Shown piece by piece: positions 45,259 through 54,244 of a stretch of DNA of 64,000 bases. The stretch comes from Euryarchaeota archaeon UBA256. Lineage in GTDB: Archaea; Thermoplasmatota; Poseidoniia; Poseidoniales; Poseidoniaceae. Below the pieces are notes generated by a model. The model did no database searches and was not told where the DNA came from. It saw only the letters and a list, made by a program, of their open reading frames with translations. Position 1 is the first letter of the stretch. The number at the start of each line of letters is the position of its first letter. The stretch lies in NCBI GenBank assembly GCA_002494645.1, contig DACE01000033.1, forward strand, positions 140,563 to 204,562. The letters run 5' to 3'. Position numbers and translations under genes: made by a program.

Positions 45259-46845
45259 TCACGATTGAATTCTGAAAATCGACCAAGTAGGCGTCGTCCA
45301 TGGCTGAGTGAACGTGAGCGGAGTATCCCCGCTATGAATCAGAGTCGAATTGAGTGGGACATAGTTTGTATCGGGTGCGACCAATACATAGGAAATATTG
45401 TTGCCCCCGTCCAAAAGCATGGTGGCATCTGATGGGTTAGACCAGATGGCTGAAATATTCTCTTCACCAGAGAGATCGATGTGCGTTTTCAAACTGTACA
45501 TGAGGTGAACGGCCAATGATGGTTCTGCAACAAAGAGAAAGGTCGAATTTTCTCCGAGGTATTCATCCAATTCCCCACCGGCCTCCTCGGTCCACAACTG
45601 CTGCCCTACAAGACTTGTAAAGAGCGTGAAGGGGAGAATGAGAAGCAAGCCTAGAAGTAAAGCACGCTTATTCACCGCTCTGTCAACATCGATGGAAGGT
45701 TCAGCTTGTTCGTGAAGTAGGTGAAGAATGAAGATGAGGGGTAGGATGAGGAGTGTGAGATAACGGCCATTATTGCCCAGAAGGAAAGCGGTTTCGAGAA
45801 CAGAGGCATTCCATAAATTCGCTTCAAACACCCACAAAGAGGCGATGTAGAACAGCAAACTTACACAAAGAACCGCCACAAAAGTCGTAACCATTGTGAT
45901 GCTATGGCCCACTGCCCCACGTGCTGACTTGAGGAGCGGTGCGCAAAATGGCCACAAACAGAAACCTACGAGAATGAAGATGCCGACACCATCAATTATT
46001 GCCAAAAGGAAAGCGAAGAGAAAGGTCACTGGTTGGTCTCGAAGAACACCCAACGTCCCGTTGAATTGAGTCAAACCGAACACCACCAAACATACGAGGG
46101 TTGTCCCAGCAGCCCATGTTGCCATCAACCAAGGGCGCTGAGTTGCAGGTGTCTGGTGCTTCAAACTCAATCTCCCATCCACAAAATCCCAGAGCCATCC
46201 AGCAACAAGAACACCGCAAAAGGCAAGGAGGCTGATGTCCATTGCAAAGCCTTTCCAAGCCAAAACCAAAACAACTGAAGTGGCCATCAATGTGTAGGTG
46301 AGGCGCCTCGTAGAAGGTTTCGAAGCGTCTGCAATCATCAACGGGAAAATGCTTAATCCAAAAAAGATACACAAAAACACCTCGTCGTAACCTCGCCCAG
46401 TGGCGAAGACAAGAGGAGGACTCCATGCCACCAATGCGCCCCATCTCGGGTCGTATGATTGGCCGAGACCTTCTCGCCTCCATCGTGGAACAATACCCGC
46501 CATTGTAACCAAGACCAAAAGACCTGTCAAAGCGCCTATTTTCACGGCAAATTCGCTTACAAACCAAGGTCCAATATATCCATCATAACCCCCCGATGAT
46601 GTCGTTTCATAGGTTTGTTCAGCATCATATCGCGTTGGACCCCACGGGTAGTCTTGGCCTGTTTCACTTTCATCCAATGCAACATTAAGACGAACATGCG
46701 CATCGAGGCCAAGATCGCTGGTGGCAACTGCACATACCTGTAAGAGCAGACCCATAGCGAGCAGGAGATACCACCAACGCCGATGGTTGACTTGAGGGAA
46801 GTCCACGATTTGGCCACATGCTATTTGGATAACATTCTTTCCCAC
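45259..46845 (-). CDS. Polytopic membrane protein, possible GT-C-type glycosyltransferase
   Basis: A 528-residue protein with about twelve predicted helices (such as WWYLLLAMGLLLQVCAVA, IGALTGLLVLVTMAGIV and LLLGLLLILPFTLFT). A first external loop carries acidic DLGLDAHVRLNVALDESE, and the C-terminal 100 residues are external. An acidic first loop with many helices resembles GT-C enzymes that use lipid-linked sugars, but no conserved catalytic motif can be confirmed. It could equally be an unclassified transporter. It lies between two tRNA genes on the same strand, 34 bases downstream of tRNA-Ser. Confidence 0.75.
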   Translation of the reverse strand: MGKNVIQIACGQIVDFPQVNHRRWWYLLLAMGLLLQVCAVATSDLGLDAHVRLNVALDESETGQDYPWGPTRYDAEQTYETTSSGGYDGYIGPWFVSEFAVKIGALTGLLVLVTMAGIVPRWRREGLGQSYDPRWGALVAWSPPLVFATGRGYDEVFLCIFFGLSIFPLMIADASKPSTRRLTYTLMATSVVLVLAWKGFAMDISLLAFCGVLVAGWLWDFVDGRLSLKHQTPATQRPWLMATWAAGTTLVCLVVFGLTQFNGTLGVLRDQPVTFLFAFLLAIIDGVGIFILVGFCLWPFCAPLLKSARGAVGHSITMVTTFVAVLCVSLLFYIASLWVFEANLWNASVLETAFLLGNNGRYLTLLILPLIFILHLLHEQAEPSIDVDRAVNKRALLLGLLLILPFTLFTSLVGQQLWTEEAGGELDEYLGENSTFLFVAEPSLAVHLMYSLKTHIDLSGEENISAIWSNPSDATMLLDGGNNISYVLVAPDTNYVPLNSTLIHSGDTPLTFTQPWTTPTWSIFRIQS

Positions 46846-46879
46846 AATGACACACCCAAACGGGCGAAGGGTGAGTGAA

Positions 46880-46965
46880 TGGCGCCGAGAGAGAGATTTG
46901 AACTCCCGAGGGACAGGCCCACGCGATTTCCAGTCGCGCGCACTACCAGGCTATGCGATCTCGGC
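46880..46965 (-). tRNA. tRNA-Ser (anticodon GGA), CCA encoded
   Basis: An 86-base tRNA on the minus strand. The acceptor stem is GCCGAGA with TCTCGGC, discriminator G, and encoded CCA at 46880-46882. The anticodon stem CGCGA/TCGCG closes loop CTGGAAA, giving anticodon GGA. A long variable arm (about 14 bases between the anticodon and T arms) identifies it as class II, serine. It reads UCC and UCU codons. Confidence 0.95.
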
Positions 46966-46990
46966 TCTTATCCTGCCGAACCCCCTCTTT

Positions 46991-46999
46991 CGTTTAACC
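46991..46999 (-). promoter_or_regulatory. Possible TATA-like box for tRNA-Ser
   Basis: The minus strand reads GGTTAAACG about 26-34 bases upstream of the tRNA 5' end. Position is right for an archaeal TATA box; the match is weaker than for tRNA-Thr. Confidence 0.4.
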
Positions 47000-47133
47000 G
47001 TCACGCATGAAGTTGATTCGCCAAGCAACAGAAGCGAAAGGACTCAAAGGGGCAACACCCACCGACAACCATGGGGGAGGCGACGGTCGGTGGCGACCCT
47101 GAGAATCGCCAACACACCAACTTACCTTTTCGC

Positions 47134-48201
47134 ATGGCTGAGATGGAGTTGACCATTGCCATCCCTGAGCGCTACCCACTTGCGAATGAGGTCAATACGA
47201 TTGTTAGAGAATGGTATTTCCAATTTAACTTATTGAGAAACGATTGGAACAAACAACACGTTTCAGCGATACTTTTCGGAATCATCGCTTTTGGCTTGGG
47301 ATCAATTTCTACAGAACTGTGGGCAGGTGGCGATGCCAAGGTCGCTGGCCTCGATGGTATTATGGCCGTTAGTGGATTCCAATTCTTCCAAATCCTTGTT
47401 TCAATCCTGCTTTGGACCTGGTTTATCTACCAAGCATGGACACTTTTTCCCGTCATGCGAGTTCATGCGATTTCTCTCCTTGTGATGTGGAACGGCTTGA
47501 TGGTCTCGCAAATTTATTTCCAGCGGAACAATTCTACGTTCCCATTCGGCCTCAGTCTTTCGGAGATGATGGAGGGAACCCTGATCATCCTCGTGGTCTT
47601 TTTCTTCCTCTTTTTCTTCTGGAAAGCAGTGATTGAAACTCGTGACCTCCACGTTGAGGTGAACCATTTGCATGAAGACGTCCGAGTTATGGAAACTGAG
47701 ATGGCTGAGCATTCCCTCAAGGGTTGGACTGCGATTTTTGGGTTTTGGATTGGATTGATCATGATGACGACCTGGACAGGTGTTCGTCATATTTCATCAT
47801 ACGGAGATCAAAATCTTGGCTACCTCGTCATCCATTTGCTTACTGGGGTTGTATCAATCCCCTTGTTTTTCTTCATCCTTTGGTATCCCCAACGCATGTT
47901 AGGTGAACAGGCCCAAGTACGAACCCGTGCCGCACTTGATGCAGCCATTGAAATGGAAGGCGAGGGCGTGACCATCGAAGCCAAGGCGAAATGTCCCGAT
48001 TGTTCAGAACCTTCGTTGTTGATGAGAGAAACTTCTGGGTCCTTGGTACACCCCTGTCAACAGACTGGCTGTTCAACCATGGTTACAATAGGAACAGCCT
48101 GTGCCACATGCAATACAAAAATGTCAAGCCGTCTTGAATGCAAAGCATGTGGAGTCAATGCTCCAGCGCTTGACTATTTCCCAGACCAGGATGTGTGGTG
48201 A
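47134..48201 (+). CDS. Membrane protein with C-terminal zinc ribbons
   Basis: A 355-residue protein of no family known to me. Five or six hydrophobic segments occupy about 45-260 (for example VSAILFGIIAFGLGSIS, GTLIILVVFFFLFFFW and VVSIPLFFFILWY). A short helical, acidic stretch (HVEVNHLHEDVRVMETEMAE) lies between helices. The last 70 residues hold three CxxC pairs (CPDC, CATC, CKAC) plus two single Cys, consistent with two cytoplasmic zinc ribbons. ATG 47134 is preferred; ATG 47071 would add 21 Gly- and polar-rich residues. Its TGA overlaps the ATG of the desulfurase gene by one base (TGATG), so the two are coupled. Confidence 0.75.
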   Translation: MAEMELTIAIPERYPLANEVNTIVREWYFQFNLLRNDWNKQHVSAILFGIIAFGLGSISTELWAGGDAKVAGLDGIMAVSGFQFFQILVSILLWTWFIYQAWTLFPVMRVHAISLLVMWNGLMVSQIYFQRNNSTFPFGLSLSEMMEGTLIILVVFFFLFFFWKAVIETRDLHVEVNHLHEDVRVMETEMAEHSLKGWTAIFGFWIGLIMMTTWTGVRHISSYGDQNLGYLVIHLLTGVVSIPLFFFILWYPQRMLGEQAQVRTRAALDAAIEMEGEGVTIEAKAKCPDCSEPSLLMRETSGSLVHPCQQTGCSTMVTIGTACATCNTKMSSRLECKACGVNAPALDYFPDQDVW

Positions 48202-49418
48202 TGAATTTTAAAGCAAGGCGAGAAGATTTTCCCACGCTAAGAAACAACGATGCTCCGGCATACTTGGACAATGCATGCGTCACCCTGAAACCCCAATCCG
48301 TCATTGACAGTATTCAGCGATACTACAGTGAAATCCCTGGTTGCGGAGGCCGGTCAGTTCATCGCTATGGAACTGCAGTGTCAAAAGGTGTGAATGATGC
48401 AAGAAAGGGATTGGCTGGATTCATCAATGCTGAATCAGCAAAAGAAATAGTGTTCACCCGAAATGCAACACACTCCATCAATCAAATCGCTCACGGAATG
48501 AGTTGGAAGAAGGGAGATATCGTCCTCACAACAGACCGAGAACACAATTCAAACTTGGTACCTTGGCTCCAACTTGAACAGGAGCGTGGCATTGACCACA
48601 GGGTCGTAAAAAGTCATCAGAATAATACCTTTGACCTCGAAGCATTTGAGGAAGCATGCAAAACAGCGGGAGACAAGTTACGACTGGTTTCCATGAGTCA
48701 TGTTGGCAACCTCGATGGCGTATCCATACCAATCCGCGAAATCACAAAAATAGCTCATGACTTTGGTGCTCTTGTCGCCGTTGATGGTGCTCAATCCACT
48801 CCTCACATGAATGTCGATGTTCAAAAACTTGACATTGATTTCCTTTCGTTTTCAATACACAAAATGTGTGGCCCATCTGGTATGGGGGGATTATGGGGGC
48901 GTTACGAATTATTGGACGACCTAAGAACCATCCAATCCGGAGGACAAACCGTAGCGTCTTCAACCTACACAGAAGTGGTATGGGCCCAACCCCCTGCGCG
49001 ATTCGAAGGTGGTTTGGGGAATTTTTCAGGAATGCTCGCAACAGGAGCTGCTATCGAATATCTCACAAATCTTGACATGGACGCCGTTCATGAGCACGAA
49101 ATCAAACTCAATAACATCATGACTCGAGGGATAAAAGATCTCGCAGGTTTAGAGATTATCGGACCAGAGGATGCGTCTCAACGAGGAGGTATTTGTTCAA
49201 TCTTGATGAATGAACTTCCGACTCATGATGTCGCACTTCTCCTTGATGAAGCGGCCGGAGTCATGGTTCGTAGTGGCCAGCACTGTGTTCATTCTTGGTT
49301 TGCAGATAGAGGATTACCTCAAGGTTCACTCCGAGCGTCCGCATACTTTTACAATACCGAGGAAGACGTCAAACGCTTCGTAGAGACACTAACTGAAATT
49401 GTTCACACATTGGGATGA
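48201..49418 (+). CDS. sufS: Cysteine desulfurase, SufS/CsdA type
   Basis: A 405-residue PLP enzyme of aminotransferase class V that takes sulfur from cysteine for Fe-S clusters and other thiolated products. Signatures are YLDNACVTLKPQSV near 21-34, TRNATHSIN, DREHNSNLVPW, VDGAQSTPH, the Schiff-base Lys221 in FSIHKMCGPSGMGGLWG, and the catalytic loop Cys362 in VRSGQHCVHSW. The short segment before that Cys is typical of group II (SufS). YLDNACVT has Cys-Val where many relatives have AA(T/S). No other suf gene is in the window. The ATG at 48201 overlaps the upstream stop by one base. Confidence 0.9.
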   Translation: MNFKARREDFPTLRNNDAPAYLDNACVTLKPQSVIDSIQRYYSEIPGCGGRSVHRYGTAVSKGVNDARKGLAGFINAESAKEIVFTRNATHSINQIAHGMSWKKGDIVLTTDREHNSNLVPWLQLEQERGIDHRVVKSHQNNTFDLEAFEEACKTAGDKLRLVSMSHVGNLDGVSIPIREITKIAHDFGALVAVDGAQSTPHMNVDVQKLDIDFLSFSIHKMCGPSGMGGLWGRYELLDDLRTIQSGGQTVASSTYTEVVWAQPPARFEGGLGNFSGMLATGAAIEYLTNLDMDAVHEHEIKLNNIMTRGIKDLAGLEIIGPEDASQRGGICSILMNELPTHDVALLLDEAAGVMVRSGQHCVHSWFADRGLPQGSLRASAYFYNTEEDVKRFVETLTEIVHTLG

Positions 49419-49422
49419 GAAA

Positions 49423-50589
49423 ATGCCATTAGATGAAATCGCGAATGTTGCCGTGGATGTGGCAGCGGAATCATCCGTATTTGTCGTTGCTGACCTTGTC
49501 ACAACGGGCGACGATATGCGTATGATTCGCCGAATCGTGACCATCACACTCAGCGTCACCATGATTCTCGCAGCAGGATATCTTGTCGCAGTCCTCATGA
49601 CAGATGGCGCCATCTTGTTGCGACCTAGTGAACAGGCACTTGAACGGCATGCCGATTACAACGATTTAGTCAATGTCCCAGGTGGGGAATCTTCGGCTCC
49701 GGACATCACCGTATGTATCGTTGATTCAGGTATTTCAATGGACCATAGCGATTTTAATGAATTAAGTTTGGCGGGTTGGAAGGATTTCGTGAACAATCGT
49801 GCAGAACCCTATGACGACCACGGCCACGGCACATCAATGGCAGGCCTCCTTGTAGCCAACGGTTGGATGAAGGGAGTCGCCAACGATGTCAACCTCCTCG
49901 TAGCAAAGGCCCTTGGAAGTACCGGTTCCGGCGATGACGGCATCGTTGCCGAAGCCATTGATTGGTGCGTCAACAACGGAGCCCACATCATCTCCCTTTC
50001 CCTCGGCGGTGCACCCGACGTCCTGCCGTTCGATATTGGATCCGGACGAAATTCGGGAGATGCATCAAACGATGCCATTGATGCGGGAGTCTATGTTGTG
50101 GCTGCAGCCGGAAATGATGGAGGCCCAGATGATGATGGAGATGTAGCCCACCCATCAAGCGAACAGCAAGTCATCTCTGTTGGAGGAGTAACCCTTTCGG
50201 GCACTTCTTGGTCAGGTTCTTCGGAAGGTGACAACAACGGTCGACTCTTACCTCTCCCAATCCTCATGCCACGAGGCGACCCAAATCAAAAGCCAGAGAT
50301 TGTTGCACCTGCTCAAGGTGTTCCTGTCCTCACCAAAGAAGGCGGATGGGGTCTGGCCGATGGAACAAGTGCTGCTACGGTCTATGTGACCGGAGCTTTG
50401 GCAATTCTATTGCAACAGAACCCTGAATTACGAGCCAATGAAACCGGTTCAAGTGACACGGTCAACACGGTCAAAACATGGATTATGGAAAGTGCTGTGC
50501 CCGAAGAAGGTCAAAGCGGCCATGACGACAGGTATGGTTACGGAATGCTCGACATCGAGGGATTACTCGCCCAACCCGGTTCTTCATGA
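49423..50589 (+). CDS. Membrane-anchored subtilisin-like serine protease (S8)
   Basis: A 388-residue protease. The triad is complete: Asp101 (VCIVDSGI), His133 (DDHGHGTSMAG) and Ser316 (GLADGTSAATVYVTGA), with the oxyanion Asn231 in AAAGNDGG. One membrane helix (about 38-60) follows 37 cytoplasmic residues, so the catalytic domain is outside and tethered. There is no long propeptide. It starts at ATG 49423, 4 bases after the desulfurase stop and behind GGGATGAG, so it shares that transcript. The last 6 bases overlap the methyltransferase gene, tail to tail. A housekeeping or nutrient-gathering role outside the cell is likely. Confidence 0.92.
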   Translation: MPLDEIANVAVDVAAESSVFVVADLVTTGDDMRMIRRIVTITLSVTMILAAGYLVAVLMTDGAILLRPSEQALERHADYNDLVNVPGGESSAPDITVCIVDSGISMDHSDFNELSLAGWKDFVNNRAEPYDDHGHGTSMAGLLVANGWMKGVANDVNLLVAKALGSTGSGDDGIVAEAIDWCVNNGAHIISLSLGGAPDVLPFDIGSGRNSGDASNDAIDAGVYVVAAAGNDGGPDDDGDVAHPSSEQQVISVGGVTLSGTSWSGSSEGDNNGRLLPLPILMPRGDPNQKPEIVAPAQGVPVLTKEGGWGLADGTSAATVYVTGALAILLQQNPELRANETGSSDTVNTVKTWIMESAVPEEGQSGHDDRYGYGMLDIEGLLAQPGSS

Positions 50590-51318
50590 AGTTGGTAACC
50601 AACCGACAAGCGTTCCTCCAAAAAGGGGCATGAAGGCTACGTGATGGGAATTTTGTGTCTCGCGAATTAAATTCATCCAAGCATTGAATCCATCAACAAG
50701 AGCCATACCTTGCTCATCATCTGGGTCAACCTCACCCGTTGGCATGTCTGGCTCTTTGGTGAAAAGAACCCCGTTCGCAGAAAGCAACGGCAAATACGTT
50801 TTCACGAGGTCTGCTCGGTTGGGAGATGGTCCGTCGATGATGATCGCATCGTATGATGATTGAAATTTAGTTTCTGAAAGTTCGGTGTTAATCGTTGCGG
50901 CGACCGACCATGCTGCGTGTTCAGCAGCCAATTGTATAGGCTCACCCACAACGATATCAGTCCAATTCAATGCATCATACCGTGTCACAAGCCTGTGGAG
51001 AATCACGCCGAATTTTGCACCTTGTTCCACCAGTGTCAGGTTCTGTGGGCGTCGTTCTCGTTCAAAAGCGTCGAGAAGCCATGCTGTACGATGGCCGATA
51101 CTTGCACCAACCTCGAGTACAGATTGAGGACCAAGACGCACCAAGGCATCCCGCAGCCTGCGGTGAATCGAAATTGACCAAGTGGTCAAGCCCATGTGCT
51201 GGAGTTGTTGACCGATGTTAGCAGCAATCTCAGGTTCATCCCGAGGTTGTTGCCCGTCTTTGGCCATTAAATGACTGAGGATATCCGAGCGTTCTACCTC
51301 GGCTTCGTCACCTGACAT
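50584..51318 (-). CDS. Class I SAM-dependent methyltransferase-like protein
   Basis: A 244-residue protein with a Rossmann methyltransferase core. Motif I reads SVLEVGASIGHRTAWLLDAF (about 66-85), motif II is LTLVEQGAKFG, and the motif IV acidic segment is YDAIIIDGPSPNRADLV. LPLLSANGVLFTKEPD matches the following strand. The layout is close to O-methyltransferase and protein-L-isoaspartate groups, but the substrate is unknown. The N-terminal 40 residues are acidic and polar. It starts at ATG 51318, divergent from the zinc-finger gene. Confidence 0.8.
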   Translation of the reverse strand: MSGDEAEVERSDILSHLMAKDGQQPRDEPEIAANIGQQLQHMGLTTWSISIHRRLRDALVRLGPQSVLEVGASIGHRTAWLLDAFERERRPQNLTLVEQGAKFGVILHRLVTRYDALNWTDIVVGEPIQLAAEHAAWSVAATINTELSETKFQSSYDAIIIDGPSPNRADLVKTYLPLLSANGVLFTKEPDMPTGEVDPDDEQGMALVDGFNAWMNLIRETQNSHHVAFMPLFGGTLVGWLPTS

Positions 51319-51417
51319 GGGCTTTCGTCAGCGCCCAGTATCTTGAAGGCTCGTACCGTGTTCACAACGGAGGGTTCAAACGATGGTGGCCATGCCTTGC
51401 CAATGAGGGCATCTCAG

Positions 51418-52191
51418 ATGGATGAAGAAGAAGTGTGGGAAGAGGACGAAGAAGTCCTCGACAATGCCACCCATTGCCCCTCATGCGATGAGATGCAGGG
51501 TCATCAAATCCTGCGAGAGAAGGCTGTTGGAACAGGTGCTGATTTCAAAGTGCAATGTGAAACATGTCATCACGTTCACACCGTTGAGTTTCGACCACCA
51601 GCCCCAGTTAAGATTCCATTTATTTTAACCGATGGACCCCATTCCGAACGTGTTGTTCTTGTCATTGATGCGGATGAGGAATTTAACCTGAATGATGTCT
51701 TCGAGGAAAATGAAAAACTGTGGCGAGTTCACCAACTCGAGGACACTGATGGAAAGCATCACGAATCGGGGCTTGCCTCAAAGATCGTTCGCATCACCGC
51801 AGTACGCACTGATATGGTACGAGTAAAATTGACATTGACCCGTGGAGAGGATTCTCAAGCGGATGTCATCATGGTCTCTCAAGACACCACATTTACAGCA
51901 TCAAATCTCATTGACCACAAAGGAGAGACATGGAGGATACGAGCAATACATACCGGGGCAGGACGAACACTCCGTGGAACCGTTCAAGCACCAGATATCA
52001 AGCGTATGTACCTTCATGAACCTCCCAATGAAGAGCACTTTGCTCCCAGAACTCCACGTGAGCGTCGGCAAGCGTGGAAAGAAGGCAAACTTGGATTCAA
52101 CCCAAACCCCATTCGCCCGAAGGAACATGTGAAGAAGGGAGTTAATCCCAATACTTCCTCAAAGCGCAAGAAAAAGAAGCCAAGGCGCTGA
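51418..52191 (+). CDS. HVO_0476-type archaeal zinc-finger protein
   Basis: A 257-residue protein. It begins with an acidic stretch (MDEEEVWEEDEEVL), then one four-Cys zinc finger, CPSCDEMQ followed by CETCHHVHTVEF, and a beta-rich domain with two similar halves: RVVLVIDADEEFNLNDVF and ADVIMVSQDTTFTASNLI. The C-terminus is very basic (KRKKKKPRR). This matches my memory of an archaeal family of uncharacterised zinc-finger proteins (HVO_0476 group). RNA or DNA binding is suggested by finger and basic tail only. ATG 51418 with GAGGG eight bases upstream is used; TTG 51343 or ATG 51403 are possible. Confidence 0.8.
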   Translation: MDEEEVWEEDEEVLDNATHCPSCDEMQGHQILREKAVGTGADFKVQCETCHHVHTVEFRPPAPVKIPFILTDGPHSERVVLVIDADEEFNLNDVFEENEKLWRVHQLEDTDGKHHESGLASKIVRITAVRTDMVRVKLTLTRGEDSQADVIMVSQDTTFTASNLIDHKGETWRIRAIHTGAGRTLRGTVQAPDIKRMYLHEPPNEEHFAPRTPRERRQAWKEGKLGFNPNPIRPKEHVKKGVNPNTSSKRKKKKPRR

Positions 52192-53169
52192 TCATGGTCT
52201 GTTGGTCCATGGCATCATGAATGCCTTAGCAACCTGTGTACCAATCGTTGGGTTTTCTTTGAGTCGGCGAATACTGTATTCATACCACTTTTCACCATAA
52301 GGAATGTAAACACGGGTTCGATGCCCCTGTTTCAATAACTTTCTGCGCAATGGACCCCGTACACCAAGCAGCATTTGGAATTCATACCCAGGACCTTTGT
52401 TCAATCTTGGCGGACCTGAATGAGGACGAGTATCTTCTTTCCCCGGTCCGAGTTGATGCGATTCCAAGGCCTCAAGCGCATGGTCAATCACGGGATAATC
52501 GTGGCTCGCAATAGCAACATATGCTCCTGCGCTAAGCATTTTGTCAATGCAAGCATTTGTTGCATCAACGATGTCTTGATATTCCGTGAATGCAATGTCA
52601 TCAGGTTCGAGGTAAATCCCTTTACAGATTCTGTAGTCTGCGTGAGGGCCAAGTTCTGTTTCGAGGCTGTCGATATCTGATAAACTTCGGAACAGACGAC
52701 CCTGCAAGACCGTACCAACATTCGTTAATCCTTCTTTGTGAAGGTCAACGACGGCTTTGATGGTGGCTGAGGTGACCCGATGATCTTCCATGTCAAGCCG
52801 AACGAACATTTCGTGCTTGGCCGCCATTTTGACAATTTCACGCATGTTCTCCATTCCTGCCTCCTCATCGATAAGCAGGCCAAATGCCGTGGGTTTTATA
52901 CTCAAATTTGCATCCAAACCATGTTGTTGTATCGCATCAATTGCACGGACATATTCATCAAAAAAATACTGGGCTTCATCCATGGTCGAAATTTCCTCGC
53001 CGAGTACATCGATAGTAAAGCAGGCCCCTTCTGACGACAGGCGTTTCATGATGGTAACCGCGTCATCAAGTGTTGCCCCTGCGACATATCGACGGCTGAC
53101 CCAGCGTACGAACCATCTTGGCATGCGCAGCGTCATAGCGACAACGGTCCGTGAGAACCACCCAACCAT
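52192..53169 (-). CDS. Proline dehydrogenase
   Basis: A 325-residue FAD barrel that oxidises proline to pyrroline-5-carboxylate and reduces quinone. Landmarks are FTIDVLGEEIS, LSIKPTAFGL, MFVRLDMEDHRVTSATI, VGTVLQGRLFRS, RICKGIYLEPDDIAF, VAIASHDYPVI and the C-terminal FQMLLGVR with VYIPYGEKWYEYSIRRLKENP. The paired Arg at the end binds the substrate carboxylate. It is a stand-alone enzyme, without the P5C dehydrogenase half found in PutA, and no P5C dehydrogenase is in the window. It opposes the zinc-finger gene with abutting stops (TGATCA). Confidence 0.93.
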   Translation of the reverse strand: MVGWFSRTVVAMTLRMPRWFVRWVSRRYVAGATLDDAVTIMKRLSSEGACFTIDVLGEEISTMDEAQYFFDEYVRAIDAIQQHGLDANLSIKPTAFGLLIDEEAGMENMREIVKMAAKHEMFVRLDMEDHRVTSATIKAVVDLHKEGLTNVGTVLQGRLFRSLSDIDSLETELGPHADYRICKGIYLEPDDIAFTEYQDIVDATNACIDKMLSAGAYVAIASHDYPVIDHALEALESHQLGPGKEDTRPHSGPPRLNKGPGYEFQMLLGVRGPLRRKLLKQGHRTRVYIPYGEKWYEYSIRRLKENPTIGTQVAKAFMMPWTNRP

Positions 53170-53208
53170 GAAGCATCCACGAAAGCGGCACTCTTTGACC
53201 CTTTGTGC

Positions 53209-54171
53209 TTATTCATCTGTGCCTTGAAGGCGAGCCTTGATTTGGCGCGTGGTCAGCAATGGAATGTTCATTGTTTCGAGATGCTGCCGGATGGCTTGTC
53301 GCTGCCATCCTTTGAAGGCCTTCTTGTCCATTGAAACAATGAGTTCACCACCTGGAAATGCCTTGTGCGTTGAATCGATTGCATCGTTTATGGCCTGCTT
53401 CCAAGTACCTGTTGGCTCTTCACCTTCAACGAGTGTGAACGGCAAGGCATAGGATGCCAACATGTGACCCAACCATATATTTTCAAGCGCAGCAAGGTTG
53501 TTTGCCCGAGGTGCATAATGACCGCCACCTAATGTCACAAGGACGAGTTGTTCTTCCTTATTGCTGACTTCAGACCAGGTTTTAGAATCCGGACTCAACA
53601 ATCCATCACGAATTATTCCAGCCAAAAGGTCAGCTGCCCCTTCGTGCCCCCAGGTAGCATCGGTTGAACCCACCTCAATGAAGAGAGCGGGCGCCTCTAA
53701 AAATGGACCGTGATGGGTTACTTCCAGTGAAAGGTCAAAATGTTCGAGTTCAGGAATCTTTGGAGCCCGCTCAAGTAATAATTTCCACCACGGAGCGAGA
53801 CGTGGGTTTGGCGGCGGCGTTTGACCTCCATAGCCACCATAGGGGCCGTGCTCTCCCAAAGGGAGATGAGGCACCCCAATGGGATGGAGAGTGAGTGATG
53901 CCCGTCCGCTGATGGCTGCGTGACGGGAGGGGAAAATGACCTCCCCAACCCGCTCTCCGGTCGCGTCATACCATCGCCGATCAAGGTGGTCTTCGAACAG
54001 AAGTCCGTCAGGGAGGTACCACATACGAAGATGGAGGTGGGAAAAGCATGGATGGCCTTCAACCTCCTGATGTGATTCCCATTGCAGAAGTTTTTGCAAG
54101 GATTCTCCTTGGTTGAAACTGGCAATATCTGCTTGATTGACCACGATGAGAATCACATCGCTGGCCACCAT
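53209..54171 (-). CDS. dtdA: D-aminoacyl-tRNA deacylase, archaeal type
   Basis: A 320-residue proofreading enzyme that frees tRNA from D-amino acids. DVILIVVNQADIAS opens the protein, VIFPSRHAAISGRASLTLHP follows near 70-90, and the core carries LEVTHHGPFLEAPALFIEVGSTDATWGHE and TLGGGHYAPR, diagnostic of the archaeal DtdA family, with His and Glu metal ligands. ATG 54171 is chosen because family proteins begin here; longer reads from 54270 add a leader overlapping the opposite gene. The C-terminal 90 residues (FKGWQRQAIRQHLETMNIPL) fit the family. It is 39 bases upstream of proline dehydrogenase on the same strand. Confidence 0.92.
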   Translation of the reverse strand: MVASDVILIVVNQADIASFNQGESLQKLLQWESHQEVEGHPCFSHLHLRMWYLPDGLLFEDHLDRRWYDATGERVGEVIFPSRHAAISGRASLTLHPIGVPHLPLGEHGPYGGYGGQTPPPNPRLAPWWKLLLERAPKIPELEHFDLSLEVTHHGPFLEAPALFIEVGSTDATWGHEGAADLLAGIIRDGLLSPDSKTWSEVSNKEEQLVLVTLGGGHYAPRANNLAALENIWLGHMLASYALPFTLVEGEEPTGTWKQAINDAIDSTHKAFPGGELIVSMDKKAFKGWQRQAIRQHLETMNIPLLTTRQIKARLQGTDE

Positions 54172-54244
54172 GATGAGCGGATTAGGTCGTAGTTTTTCAT
54201 CCCATCCGAACGAGGTTTGACATAGAGGACCTCCTGCATCAACC

